In this document: piece by piece, positions 27,916 to 40,512 of the stretch | Layout of the letters: each line of letters starts with the position of its first letter | Position numbering within the stretch: the first letter of the stretch is position 1 | Source of the DNA: Imhoffiella purpurea | GTDB taxonomy: Bacteria > Pseudomonadota > Gammaproteobacteria > Chromatiales > Chromatiaceae | Reading direction: 5' to 3' | Assembly (NCBI RefSeq): GCF_000585215.1 | Contig: NZ_AONC01000013.1 | Location: forward strand, 1-64,000 | Length of the DNA stretch: 64,000 nt | Notes under the pieces: generated by a model | What the model saw: the letters and a program-made list of their open reading frames with translations, nothing else | What the model was told of the DNA's origin: nothing | The model's database searches: none | Position numbers and translations under genes: made by a program

Positions 27916-28369
27916 TTGCGTTCGGGCCTTCACAGACGGTGCCTGCAAGGGCAATCCCGGCCCCGGTGGCTGGGGCGTGCTGCTGCGTTGGGGCGAGGTC
28001 GAGAAGGAACTCTTCGGCGGCGAGCGCGAGACGACCAACAACCGCATGGAGCTGATGGCCGTGATCGTCGCCCTGGAGTCGCTCACGCGACCGACCTGTA
28101 TCGAGATCACCACCGACTCGCAATACGTCAAGCGTGGCGTCGGCGAATGGATGCCGCGCTGGAAGCGCAACGGCTGGATGACCGCCGAGCGCAAACCGGT
28201 CAAGAACCGCGACCTCTGGGAGCGGCTCGACCGTGCCCTGGGCGGGCATCGCGTGGGCTGGCATTGGGTGAAGGGCCATGCGGGTCACGAGGACAACGAA
28301 CGCGCCGACCGCCTGGCCAACCGAGGCGTCGTCGCTCAGGAGGGCGTCCATGCGTCAAATCGTTCTTGA
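27908..28369 (+). CDS. rnhA: Ribonuclease HI
   Basis: A 153-residue type 1 RNase H. The four catalytic acids are visible: Asp in [16 protein letters not shown], Glu in [10 protein letters not shown], Asp in TDSQYVKRG and Asp in NERADRLA near the C-terminus, plus the His in HAGHEDNE. The basic handle lies at [19 protein letters not shown]. It degrades the RNA strand of RNA-DNA hybrids and removes R-loops. It overlaps the methyltransferase gene by 8 bases and dnaQ by 20. Confidence 0.98.
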   Translation: MSDCVRAFTDGACKGNPGPGGWGVLLRWGEVEKELFGGERETTNNRMELMAVIVALESLTRPTCIEITTDSQYVKRGVGEWMPRWKRNGWMTAERKPVKNRDLWERLDRALGGHRVGWHWVKGHAGHEDNERADRLANRGVVAQEGVHASNRS

Positions 28370-29072
28370 TACCGAAACCACGGGACTGGATCCCCTCGAG
28401 GGGCACCGGATCATCGAGATCGGCTGCGTCGAGCTGATCGAACGCCGGCTGACCCGCAACAACTTCCATCAGTACATCCAGCCGGGGCGCGAGATCGACG
28501 CCGGGGCGATCGAGGTGCACGGCATCACCAACGAGTTCCTCGCCGACAAGCCGCGTTTCGCCGAGGTGGCCGAGGCATTCCTGCGATTCGTCGAGGGTGC
28601 CGAGCTCATCATCCACAATGCGCCCTTCGACGTCGGCTTCCTGGATCACGAACTGAGGCTCTGGCGCCCGAAGGGCGCGCCCTGCATCTCGGATCTGTGC
28701 GAGGTGACCGACACCCTGGCGATGGCGCGCAAGCGCCACCCCGGGCAGCGCAACGGACTGGATGCGCTCTGCAAGCGCTACGCGGTGGACAACTCGCATC
28801 GCGAACTCCACGGTGCCTTGCTCGACGCCGAGATCCTGGCGGACGTCTATCTCGCCATGACGGGGGGGCAGGTGGCGCTGCACCTGGGGAGCGATACTCG
28901 GGAGGAGGGTGGGCGTTCCAGGCGCTCGGGGCATCGCGGCAGCATCGATCCGGGGCGTCCGGCGCTCAGGGTGGTTCGTGCCGGAGAGGATGCCCTGGCG
29001 GCGCACGAGGCGCGTCTGGCGGCCATCCAGAAGGCCAGTTCGGATGGCTGTCTATGGCTCCGGGAAGGCTGA
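28350..29072 (+). CDS. dnaQ: DNA polymerase III epsilon subunit (proofreading 3'-5' exonuclease)
   Basis: A 240-residue DEDDh exonuclease. [15 protein letters not shown] carries the first Asp and Glu, [15 protein letters not shown] the next Asp, and [19 protein letters not shown] the final His and Asp. The C-terminal tail about residues 175-240 should contact the alpha subunit. It overlaps rnhA by 20 bases, as in related bacteria. It proofreads during chromosomal replication. The ATG at 28350 is used because the protein then begins directly with the first exonuclease strand. Confidence 0.97.
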   Translation: MRQIVLDTETTGLDPLEGHRIIEIGCVELIERRLTRNNFHQYIQPGREIDAGAIEVHGITNEFLADKPRFAEVAEAFLRFVEGAELIIHNAPFDVGFLDHELRLWRPKGAPCISDLCEVTDTLAMARKRHPGQRNGLDALCKRYAVDNSHRELHGALLDAEILADVYLAMTGGQVALHLGSDTREEGGRSRRSGHRGSIDPGRPALRVVRAGEDALAAHEARLAAIQKASSDGCLWLREG

Positions 29073-29092
29073 GACAGGAATAGCGCTGGGAC

Positions 29093-29854
29093 TCAGGTCT
29101 GTTGCTGCTGCTGGCGGCGCCCCTGGCCGGAGCCGACGACCAGCGCCTCGAGTGCAGACAGGTCCAGGAGCTGGATGTGCTTGCGGTCGACCCGCATCAG
29201 GCCGTCCTCCTGGAAGCGGGTGAAGAGCCGGCTGACGGTCTCCACCGCGAGACCGAGATAGTTGCCGATCTCGTGGCGCGACATGCTGAGATAGAAGTCC
29301 GAGGGCGAGAGCCCGCGCTTGTGCAGACGCTGCGACAGGCTCAACAGGAAGGCGGCCAGACGCTCCTCGGCGTTCTTCTTGCCGAGCAGCAGGAGCATGT
29401 CCGTGTCCTGTCCGATCTCCTTGCTCAGGAGCCGGTACATCTGGTGCTGCAGGCTGGGGATGGTGCAGGTGAGCTCTTCGAGCCGGCTGAAGGGGATCTC
29501 GCAGATCGCCGAGGTTTCCAGTACCTTGGCCGAACAGGCATGGGCGTCCTTGTCGATGGCGTCCATGCCGATGATTTCGCCCGGCAGATGGAAGCCGAGC
29601 ACCTGTTCGCCGCCCTCGGGGCTGGGGGCGAAGGTCTTGACCGATCCCGTCTTGACCACGTATAGGGATCGAAAGCGGTCCCCCTCGCGGAACAGGAAGT
29701 CGCCTCGGTGCAGGGGGCGTGCGCGCTTGACGATGTCGTCCAGACGCTCGACGTCCTCCGGCACCAAGCCCATGGGCAGGCACAGAGAGGACAGCGTACA
29801 GTTCTTGCATGCGACTCGGATGGTTTCTAGAGAGATCACTTTTCGCTGATTCAA
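29093..29854 (-). CDS. fnr: FNR/Anr-family oxygen-responsive transcription regulator
   Basis: A 253-residue CRP/FNR protein. The N-terminal cysteines CKNCTLSSLC (16, 19, 25) plus Cys107 in AHACSAKV make a complete set for an oxygen-sensitive [4Fe-4S] cluster. The effector domain is followed by a dimer helix and a helix-turn-helix, HEIGNYLGLAVETVSRLFTRF, whose E-xxS-R residues specify TTGAT half-sites. It would switch on anaerobic and microaerobic genes in the cytoplasm. A perfect FNR box lies 49 bases upstream of its start. The C-terminus ends in a short Gln run. Anr would be an equally valid name. Confidence 0.95.
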   Translation of the reverse strand: MNQRKVISLETIRVACKNCTLSSLCLPMGLVPEDVERLDDIVKRARPLHRGDFLFREGDRFRSLYVVKTGSVKTFAPSPEGGEQVLGFHLPGEIIGMDAIDKDAHACSAKVLETSAICEIPFSRLEELTCTIPSLQHQMYRLLSKEIGQDTDMLLLLGKKNAEERLAAFLLSLSQRLHKRGLSPSDFYLSMSRHEIGNYLGLAVETVSRLFTRFQEDGLMRVDRKHIQLLDLSALEALVVGSGQGRRQQQQQT

Positions 29855-29902
29855 GACACCGCCCCTTAGGCTGACATCGACGGTAGGGTTTTATGCTGCC
29901 GG

Positions 29903-29916
29903 TTGATCTGGATCAA
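29903..29916 (-). promoter_or_regulatory. Perfect FNR/Anr binding site upstream of fnr
   Basis: TTGATctggATCAA is a perfect 14-base FNR-type palindrome, located 49 bases upstream of the fnr start codon and in the divergent region shared with pyrG. The position suggests autoregulation of fnr, and it could also influence the pyrG promoter. Confidence 0.75.
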
Positions 29917-29934
29917 ATATAAGTATTTTGTAAC

Positions 29935-29948
29935 CTGATCCACATCAG
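29935..29948 (+). promoter_or_regulatory. Second, weaker FNR-like palindrome
   Basis: CTGATccacATCAG is a perfect palindrome resembling the FNR consensus with the outer T:A pairs changed to C:G. Its centre is 32 bases from the centre of the perfect FNR box, about three helical turns, so it may be a second, lower-affinity site for the same regulator. Confidence 0.4.
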
Positions 29949-30057
29949 AATACAAGGGTGCTGTTCCGTGTACGGGTCAGGGTCCGGTCCGTTCCTACCT
30001 TTCGTCGCGCGACCCCTCGTCTCGGAGGTTCGGGGAGGCTGATTCGCACCGGCTTGA

Positions 30058-32609
<2,552 letters not shown>

Positions 32610-32895
32610 GCTCGAGATCATCCATATCCGGCTCGCCCGACGCTCGGCGTCGGTCTCTCCATCACCGGCAGCCATTTCGATGCCGCTTTGAATCCGTGTT
32701 GCGGACATCGATCCGGATCGGTTCTAATTGCAACCGCTTAACAGACGCATCCAGCCGATTCAACTAGTATTGATCGGGCGTTCGGCCGTCCCTTCGAGCC
32801 ATGTCCCTCGTCCGCAGCCATCGACCCTTTAGGCTGCCCATCGGTGGCTTCGGAGAGGCATCGCCAAGACCTGGATAGTCGAGCTCTCCACAATC

Positions 32896-34227
32896 ATGCC
32901 GAGCCAACCGATTCAATCGACCCCCGGCGGGGCCGTCCCCTCGCCCGAGACGGTGCGAGGCGTTCACCGCGGCGGCGCGGACCATCGGGCGCTGAACGAG
33001 CGAATTCGCGCCGAAAGGATCTCTCTGGTCTTCGGCAACACGGGGCCGGCCCTGCTCGGCAACATCCTGGTCGCCTTGCTGGCCATGGTGGTGCTGTTGC
33101 CTCTGGTGCCGACCGCGACGGCGCTCGGCTGGCTCTTCGTTCTCTTGGCGATCGCGGCGGTTCGCTGGCGGCTGAAGCGGTCCTACGATCGATACGCGAG
33201 CGATCGTCATCCGCCGCCGGACGTCTGGATCCGGCGCGTCTTCGTGGTGCTGACGGTCAACGGGGTCTGGTGGGGCGTCTTCGGTATCCTCCTGCTGAGT
33301 TACGCCGATCGTTTTCAGGCCGGCTTCGCGCCCTTCATCATCGGCGGGATGATCGCCGCCGCGGTGGCGACCCTGGGGTCGCTGCGCTCGGCCTATCTCG
33401 GGTTCACCCTGCCCATGGCCGCTATTCTGGTGGGGACGCTGATCCGGCAGGGCGATCCGGATGCCTTGCTCATGGCCGGATTCTCGATCGCCTTCGAGAT
33501 CACCATGATCGGGACCGTCTGGCAGGTGAGCGCGATCGTCAGCCGCAATATCGAGCTGAGGATCCAGAACGAGTCGCTCGTGGGTTCGCTGACCCTGACC
33601 AATTGCGAGCTGGCCGAGGTCAATCAGGATCTCGCCCGCGAGATCGAGGATCGCAAGCGCGCCGAGGCGCGCAGCGAGTTTCTGGCCTCTCACGACACCC
33701 TCACGGGCCTGCCCAACCGCCGGACCCAGAAGGATCGCTTCGCGCGAGCGGCCGCCCGGGCGGCCCGCGAGGGCGGAGCGGTTGCCGTACTCTTCCTGGA
33801 TCTCGACAGCTTCAAACAGGTCAACGACACGCTGGGGCACAGTGCCGGAGACAGGCTGCTGTGCGTCGTGGCCGACCGGCTGCGCGACTGTCTCAGACGG
33901 ATGGATTCGGTTTGCAGACACGGCGGCGACGAATTTCTGGTGCTGATTGGCGACGCCCAGGATCGGGAGAAGGTCGGTGTGGTCGCGGATCGCATCATCC
34001 AGTCGGTTCGCATGCCCGTCGACCTCGAGGGCGAGCGCGTCCAGGTCGGCTGCAGTATCGGCATCAGTCTCTATCCGGACGACGGCGACGACTTCGAGCT
34101 GTTGGTCGGCTGCGCCGACCAGGCCCTGTATCGCGCCAAACGCCGGGGCGGGATCGGCTATCGTTTTTTCCTGCCGGATCTGGATCTCTGCGATGCCTCG
34201 AACCTGCGCGTCAAGCGGGTCTCGTGA
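32896..34227 (+). CDS. Membrane-anchored diguanylate cyclase
   Basis: A 443-residue protein with about six hydrophobic helices (roughly residues 50-75, 78-95, 112-135, 142-158, 168-186 and 190-210) followed by a coiled-coil linker and a GGDEF domain. The domain starts HDTLTGLPNRRTQKD and has an intact signature in CRHGGDEFLVLIGD. It should make c-di-GMP at the inner membrane. The membrane part resembles an MHYT/MASE-like sensor, but I recognise no named family with certainty. The gene lies between kdsA and eno, a position usually without an insertion, and has 286 bases of its own upstream region. Confidence 0.9.
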   Translation: MPSQPIQSTPGGAVPSPETVRGVHRGGADHRALNERIRAERISLVFGNTGPALLGNILVALLAMVVLLPLVPTATALGWLFVLLAIAAVRWRLKRSYDRYASDRHPPPDVWIRRVFVVLTVNGVWWGVFGILLLSYADRFQAGFAPFIIGGMIAAAVATLGSLRSAYLGFTLPMAAILVGTLIRQGDPDALLMAGFSIAFEITMIGTVWQVSAIVSRNIELRIQNESLVGSLTLTNCELAEVNQDLAREIEDRKRAEARSEFLASHDTLTGLPNRRTQKDRFARAAARAAREGGAVAVLFLDLDSFKQVNDTLGHSAGDRLLCVVADRLRDCLRRMDSVCRHGGDEFLVLIGDAQDREKVGVVADRIIQSVRMPVDLEGERVQVGCSIGISLYPDDGDDFELLVGCADQALYRAKRRGGIGYRFFLPDLDLCDASNLRVKRVS

Positions 34228-34354
34228 ACGAGGTTGGTCGATAGCCTCGGGCTCTCGTCTCATCTCGGGTTCCAGGCTCGTGTGCTTGAAGCCCTCTCGC
34301 ACCACCCAACAGTTTCTGAACCAGACTCAGGACATCCAGAGCGAGGCGAAGACC

Positions 34355-35149
34355 ATGACCACCCAGATCCGCGCATTCCTGATCGACATGGACGGGGTCC
34401 TCTACGAGGGCGAACGCCCCATTCCGGGTGCGGCCGAGACGCTCGACTGGCTGAGGTCCCGGGGGATCCCCTTTCTCTTCCTGACCAACACCAGCTCGCG
34501 CCCCAGGTCGGCGCTGGTCGAAAAGCTGGCCGGATTCGGCATCGCGGCCGATCCGGACCGGATCCTGACCCCGCCGGTCGCCGCCGCCAGATGGCTGACC
34601 GCGCACGTCGAGGATCCCGTCGTGCTCTGCGTGCCGGATGCGACCCTGTCGGATTTCGCCGATCTGCCGCTCGCCGACCCCGAGTCCGGGGATCCGGTCG
34701 GCGCGGTGGTGCTCGGGGATCTCGGCGAGGGCTGGAGCTTCTCCAGGCTCAACCAGGCATTCCGCTGTCTCATGCGGCAGAACCGGCCCCATCTGGTCGC
34801 GCTCGGCATGACGCGCTACTGGAAGGCCGAGGACGGGCTACGGCTGGATACGGGGCCCTTCGTCGCGGCGCTCGAACAGGCCAGCGGGCGATCCGCCGTG
34901 GTGCTCGGCAAGCCGGAGGCACCCTTTTTCGAGACCGCGCTCGGGCTGCTCGGGGCCAGCGCGGATGAGACCTGCATGATCGGAGACGATCTGAGGGGCG
35001 ATATCGGTGGTGCCCGGTCCGCCGGAATGCGGGCCCTCCTGGTTCGAACCGGGAAGTTTCAGCCGAGCGATCTGGATCAGGACATCCGGCCGACGGCCGT
35101 CATCGATTCCTTCGCGGATCTGCCGGCCTGGTTTTCCGCCCCGGGTTGA
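34355..35149 (+). CDS. HAD-superfamily IIA phosphatase (NagD/LHPP-like)
   Basis: A 264-residue HAD protein. Motif I is FLIDMDGVLYEGERPIPGA, motif II the TNTSSRPRSAL threonine segment, motif III contains Lys in LGKPEAPFF, and motif IV is MIGDDLRGDIGGARSAGM. The large cap between motifs II and III is type C2, as in NagD and phosphoglycolate or pyridoxal phosphatases. Substrate cannot be assigned. It lies between the diguanylate cyclase and eno. A long upstream in-frame extension is discarded, because the ATG at 34355 lies directly before the first HAD strand. Confidence 0.9.
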   Translation: MTTQIRAFLIDMDGVLYEGERPIPGAAETLDWLRSRGIPFLFLTNTSSRPRSALVEKLAGFGIAADPDRILTPPVAAARWLTAHVEDPVVLCVPDATLSDFADLPLADPESGDPVGAVVLGDLGEGWSFSRLNQAFRCLMRQNRPHLVALGMTRYWKAEDGLRLDTGPFVAALEQASGRSAVVLGKPEAPFFETALGLLGASADETCMIGDDLRGDIGGARSAGMRALLVRTGKFQPSDLDQDIRPTAVIDSFADLPAWFSAPG

Positions 35150-36583
<1,434 letters not shown>

Positions 36584-36645
36584 CACAACCTCGTGGGGGA
36601 TCGGCGCTCGCCGGTCCCCATCCCTGATCGCCTCTAGGCCTGGAT

Positions 36646-36939
36646 ATGCGTTGGCTGATCGCTCTGCTGCTCCTTCTCTTGGTCGCTCTCCAGTACCGGC
36701 TTTGGGTCGGGGAGGGGAGTCTTGCCGATCTGCATGCGCTGAAGCAGGAGATCGCGCTCCTGCAGCAGGAGATCGGGCGGCTGATCGAGCGTAATCAGGA
36801 GCTCCAAGCCGAGGTCGAGGATCTCGGCGAGGGGCTGGACGCCATCGAGGAACGGGCACGCACCGAGCTCGGTATGATCAAATCCGGAGAGACCTTCATT
36901 CAGGTCATCGAACCCCAGGCGTCGGAGGCCCCCAAATGA
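36646..36939 (+). CDS. ftsB: Cell division protein FtsB
   Basis: A 97-residue protein with a membrane helix at residues 3-20 (WLIALLLLLLVALQYRL) and a coiled coil from about 28 to 70, rich in Glu/Gln/Leu heptads. The C-terminal GMIKSGETFIQVI segment fits FtsB. It bridges FtsL and FtsQ in the divisome at the inner membrane. It overlaps ispD by four bases. Confidence 0.95.
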   Translation: MRWLIALLLLLLVALQYRLWVGEGSLADLHALKQEIALLQQEIGRLIERNQELQAEVEDLGEGLDAIEERARTELGMIKSGETFIQVIEPQASEAPK

Positions 36940-37643
36940 CGGAGGCCCCGGCACTCTGGGCGGTGCTGCCGGCCGCCGGCGTCGGACGCCGGATGGGCAG
37001 CGCCGTTCCCAAGCAATATCTGGATCTCGCCGGCCGCGCGGTGATCGAGCATACGCTGGATCTCTTCGTCGCAGATCCGCGGATTCGTGGCGTCGCGGTG
37101 GCGCTTGGGCGGGAAGACGCCTATTGGGGCGATACCGGCTACGCCGACCATCCCAAGGTGATGCGCGCCCCGGGCGGCGCGGAGCGCTGCCATTCGGTGC
37201 TCAACGCATTGGGCGTCCTCGAGGGGCGGGCCGGGGACGACGACTGGGTCCTGGTCCACGACGCGGCCCGGCCCTGTCTGCGCGTGGCCGATCTGGATCG
37301 GCTGATCGAGGCGCTGATGGACGACCCGGTCGGGGGGCTGCTCGGCATCCAGGTGCGCGACACCATGAAGCGCGCCGGGGAGGGCGAGCGGATCGAGACC
37401 ACCGTCGACCGATCCAGCCTCTGGCATGCCTACACGCCGCAGATGTTCCGCCTCGGGCTGCTGCGCCATGCGCTCCATGACGCGCTGGAGGCGGGCGATC
37501 TGGTCACGGACGACGCCTCGGCCATGGAGCGTCTCGGCCGGGCCCCGCGCCTGATCGAGGGACACGCCGACAACATCAAGATCACCCGGGCCGAGGATCT
37601 TCCCCTGGCCCGTTTCTACCTGCAGCAGCAGGGACGTATCTGA
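36936..37643 (+). CDS. ispD: 2-C-methyl-D-erythritol 4-phosphate cytidylyltransferase
   Basis: A 235-residue nucleotidyltransferase of the MEP isoprenoid route. The CTP-binding loop is LPAAGVGRRMGSAVPKQYLDL. The substrate region contains WVLVHDAARPCLRVADLD and the C-terminal LVTDDASAMERLG with EGHADNIKITRAEDL. It transfers CMP to methylerythritol 4-phosphate. In many gammaproteobacteria ispD and ispF are adjacent or overlapping. Here 159 bases containing an unusual inverted repeat separate them. Confidence 0.97.
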   Translation: MTEAPALWAVLPAAGVGRRMGSAVPKQYLDLAGRAVIEHTLDLFVADPRIRGVAVALGREDAYWGDTGYADHPKVMRAPGGAERCHSVLNALGVLEGRAGDDDWVLVHDAARPCLRVADLDRLIEALMDDPVGGLLGIQVRDTMKRAGEGERIETTVDRSSLWHAYTPQMFRLGLLRHALHDALEAGDLVTDDASAMERLGRAPRLIEGHADNIKITRAEDLPLARFYLQQQGRI

Positions 37644-37647
37644 CAGA

Positions 37648-37798
37648 GCTTCCAGCTTTCAGCCTCCAGCTTCCAGCCTTTCCGACTCCTCCCTTGGCCT
37701 CCATTGCCGAATTTGGTGGCTGCCCGAGAGGAATGGACGAGTCTCCGATCACGGCTCGAGGTTGAAGCTGGAGGCTGGCAGCTGGCGGCTGGAGGCTG
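37648..37798 (+). repeat. Imperfect inverted array of CTGGAAGCTGGAGG-type units between ispD and ispF
   Basis: The left arm (about 37648-37678) has short pyrimidine-rich units of the CTTCCAGC/CCTCCAGC type. The right arm (37764-37798) has the complementary GGAGGCTGG/GAAGCTGG units, so the arms form an imperfect inverted repeat around about 85 unique bases. In translation the units give peptides rich in Leu-Glu-Ala-Gly-Ser-Trp, a signature of a non-coding dispersed repeat widespread in proteobacterial genomes. I see no transposase, so it is probably a REP-like palindromic element of unknown mechanism. Confidence 0.65.
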
Positions 37799-37802
37799 AC
37801 AC

Positions 37803-38282
37803 ATGCTTATCGGACAGGGCTTCGATGCCCATCGTTTCGCCCCGGATCGCCCGCTCGTCCTGGGCGGTGTCGAGATTCCCCACGATCAGGGGATGCTGGC
37901 CCATTCGGACGGCGACGTCCTCATCCACGCACTCTGCGATGCCTTGCTCGGCGCGGCCGGGCTGGGCGACATCGGGCGTCATTTCCCGGACACGGACGAC
38001 GCCTTCGCGGGCATCGACAGCCGCATTCTGCTGCGCCGCGTCATGGAGAGTCTCGCCGAGCGCGGTCTCTCGGTCCACAACGCCGATATGACCCTGATCG
38101 CCCAGAGACCCAAGTTGGCCCCCTACATCGATCCCATGCGTCGGGTGCTGGCCGGGGATCTGGGCTGCGACGTCCAGCGGGTCAACGTCAAGGCGACGAC
38201 CATGGAGAAGATGGGCTTCACCGGACGCGGCGAAGGCATCGCGGCCTCGGCCTCGGTGCTCCTGAGCGAACCCGATGTCTGA
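37803..38282 (+). CDS. ispF: 2-C-methyl-D-erythritol 2,4-cyclodiphosphate synthase
   Basis: A 159-residue enzyme. The zinc ligands lie in [12 protein letters not shown] (Asp8, His10) and the His of [31 protein letters not shown]. The C-terminal [27 protein letters not shown] is the conserved end. It cyclises the diphosphocytidyl intermediate in the MEP pathway. Its last eight bases overlap the truD start. Confidence 0.98.
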   Translation: MLIGQGFDAHRFAPDRPLVLGGVEIPHDQGMLAHSDGDVLIHALCDALLGAAGLGDIGRHFPDTDDAFAGIDSRILLRRVMESLAERGLSVHNADMTLIAQRPKLAPYIDPMRRVLAGDLGCDVQRVNVKATTMEKMGFTGRGEGIAASASVLLSEPDV

Positions 38283-39342
38283 GATATCCGCCGTGCGTTG
38301 GACGAGCTTCTCGGCGCTGCCCCGTGCCCACGGCGAGCCGCTGGGGCAGGGGCGTCTCAGGGTCGTGCCGGAGGACTTCCAGGTCGAGGAGCATCTGGGC
38401 TTCGAGCCGGACGGCGAGGGCGATCATCTGCTGCTCTGGGTCCGCAAGACCGGCGCCAATACCGAATGGGTCGCGCGCAAGCTGGCCGCCCTGGCCGGCG
38501 TCCAGGGATCCGCGGTCGGGTACGCCGGGCTCAAGGACCGTCATGCCGTCACCGCTCAATGGTTCTCGGTTCCGCGACCGCGCCAAGGGCTTCCGGATTG
38601 GTCCGAGCTGAACGCATTCGGGATCGAGGTTCGGGAGGTGCACGCCCATCGCCGCAAACTGCGACGCGGTGCATTGCAGGGAAACCGCTTTCGCATCCGC
38701 GTGCGCGATGTCGGACTCGATCCCGAGCGGCTTCGGGAGTGTGCAGCGGCCATCGCCGGATCCGGCGTCCCGAACTATTTCGGTGCGCAGCGCTTCGGTC
38801 GCGACGATGCCAATCTGATCCACGCCGGCGAGCTCTTCTCCGGCGCCGCACGCCGGGTTCCGCGACATCTGCGCGGTCTCTGGCTGTCCGCCGCGCGCTC
38901 GCAGATCTTCAATCAGGTGCTCGCCGCTCGCGTCGAGCGGGGCGATTGGGACCGGCCCCTGGACGGCGACTGTCTTCAGCTCGATGGCAGCCATTCCTTC
39001 TTCCTCGCCGAGCGTATCGACGAGACGCTCGAGGAACGCTCTCGGCGGATGGATCTGCATCCGACGGGACCCCTGTGGGGGCGGGGCGACCTCCCCACTC
39101 AGGGGGCCGTGCGGTCCGCCGAGGAGGCCGCCGCCATGCCGTTCGAGGGCTGGACGGCCGGACTGGCGGCGGCGGGGATGGATCAGGAGCGTCGTGCCCT
39201 GCGTCTGCCCGTGTCGGATCTCGAGGTGGAATCCGACACCCGGGATCTGCTGGTCGCCTTCTATCTGAGCGCCGGATCCTATGCCACGGCCGTTCTGCGG
39301 GAATTCGTCGACTGTTTCGAGGAGCGGGCCGCCGAGGCTTGA
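38275..39342 (+). CDS. truD: tRNA pseudouridine(13) synthase TruD
   Basis: A 355-residue TruD-family pseudouridine synthase. The catalytic Asp is in [18 protein letters not shown], and the family signature [18 protein letters not shown] is present. It converts U13 of tRNA-Glu to pseudouridine. The start overlaps ispF, as in E. coli. The E. coli neighbours surE and pcm do not follow here. A two-gene gap with different content follows instead. Confidence 0.97.
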   Translation: MSEISAVRWTSFSALPRAHGEPLGQGRLRVVPEDFQVEEHLGFEPDGEGDHLLLWVRKTGANTEWVARKLAALAGVQGSAVGYAGLKDRHAVTAQWFSVPRPRQGLPDWSELNAFGIEVREVHAHRRKLRRGALQGNRFRIRVRDVGLDPERLRECAAAIAGSGVPNYFGAQRFGRDDANLIHAGELFSGAARRVPRHLRGLWLSAARSQIFNQVLAARVERGDWDRPLDGDCLQLDGSHSFFLAERIDETLEERSRRMDLHPTGPLWGRGDLPTQGAVRSAEEAAAMPFEGWTAGLAAAGMDQERRALRLPVSDLEVESDTRDLLVAFYLSAGSYATAVLREFVDCFEERAAEA

Positions 39343-39536
39343 TCCGTCCGGCTCGGGAGGCTGGACCTCCGATTCTCCATGCCGATCACCAGGGTTGTCC
39401 TGGCCTCTTCACCTCTGCGGTGGCTGGATTTTCCACTTTGTGTCCCAATTCAAGATTTCGTCCCCCTGGGACGACGAGGCGTCTACAAGACGGCTAGGAT
39501 TCTGATTGGACTATTGTAAGCGAGAGGGAGCATGGC

Positions 39537-40433
39537 ATGGCTAGGCTGTTGATCGTCGATGACGAGCCCATCAATCTCGAGATCATCGCGCACTGTCTCG
39601 GCGACGAGCACACATTGAGCTTCGCGCACGACGGTCTCGAGGCGTGGCAGATGCTCACATCGGAGCCGGATACGTTCGATGGGGTCATTCTAGATCGCAT
39701 GATGCCCCGCATGGACGGTATCGACGTGCTCAAGCGTCTCAAGGCCGACACTCGCTTCAAGGACGTTCCGGTCATCATGCAGAGCGCGGCGGACAGCTCC
39801 GAGCAGGTCGCCGAGGGTCTGGCGGCCGGGGCCTGGTACTACCTGGCCAAGCCCTATTCGACCAAGGCGCTCACCAGCATCATCGCCGCCGCCCTGGACG
39901 ATCGGCGCAGCCGGCGCGATCTGGCGCGTCTGGGCTCGGAGATGAAGGGCATGCTCGCCATGACCCGCGAGGCGGTCTATGCCTTCCGCCATCTCGACGA
40001 GGTCTCCATGCTCTCCTCCGTGCTGGCGCAGGCCTGCTCGAACGCCGAGGCGGTCTCCATGGGGCTCTCCGAGCTGATGCTCAACGCCGTCGAGCACGGC
40101 AATCTGGGGATCGATTACGCCGAGAAGGGCCGTCTCATCGAGGAGGGTACCTGGCGCGACGAGGTGGATAGCCGCTTGGCCGATCCGGCCCAGGCGGACC
40201 GCTACGCGACCATCCGCTTCAGTCGCGAGGCGGATCATCTGTCCTTCGTCATCACCGACCGGGGGAAGGGGTTCGAGTGGCGCAAATATCTCGACCTGGA
40301 TCCGGCGCGCGCCTTCGACAGCCATGGCCGGGGGATCGCCATGGCGCGGCATCTGGCCTTCAGCTCGCTCGAATACCGTGGCTGCGGCAACCAGGTCGCG
40401 GTCAGGGTGCGGATTGGGGACGAGGAGGTCTGA
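39537..40433 (+). CDS. Response regulator with a C-terminal anti-sigma-type (HATPase_c_2) domain
   Basis: A 298-residue two-domain protein. The N-terminal receiver has the acidic pair in LLIVDDEPINLE, the phospho-acceptor Asp53 in GVILDRMMPRMDG, and the Lys in YYLAKPYSTKAL. The C-terminal domain (about 165-298) has GHKL nucleotide-binding boxes: SELMLNAVEHGN, ITDRGKGFEW and HGRGIAMARHL. This resembles RsbW-like serine kinases/anti-sigma factors. A kinase and anti-sigma partner would normally be near, but none is visible. It may respond to phosphorylation by changing ATPase or kinase activity. The gap to the next gene is 79 bases. Confidence 0.92.
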   Translation: MARLLIVDDEPINLEIIAHCLGDEHTLSFAHDGLEAWQMLTSEPDTFDGVILDRMMPRMDGIDVLKRLKADTRFKDVPVIMQSAADSSEQVAEGLAAGAWYYLAKPYSTKALTSIIAAALDDRRSRRDLARLGSEMKGMLAMTREAVYAFRHLDEVSMLSSVLAQACSNAEAVSMGLSELMLNAVEHGNLGIDYAEKGRLIEEGTWRDEVDSRLADPAQADRYATIRFSREADHLSFVITDRGKGFEWRKYLDLDPARAFDSHGRGIAMARHLAFSSLEYRGCGNQVAVRVRIGDEEV

Positions 40434-40512
40434 TCCCGGCCCGGCGGTTGACAATCGGCCCGCACCTGAGGACAGTCGTAGCGTCACTAGCTTTCATCGA
40501 TACGGCCGTCCC

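Noticed and set aside
37616-38078. Short frames with Leu-Glu-Ala-Gly-Ser-Trp peptides between ispD and ispF
   Set aside because: They come from the inverted repeat array and are commonly mis-annotated as proteins. There is no ribosome-binding site or conserved start.
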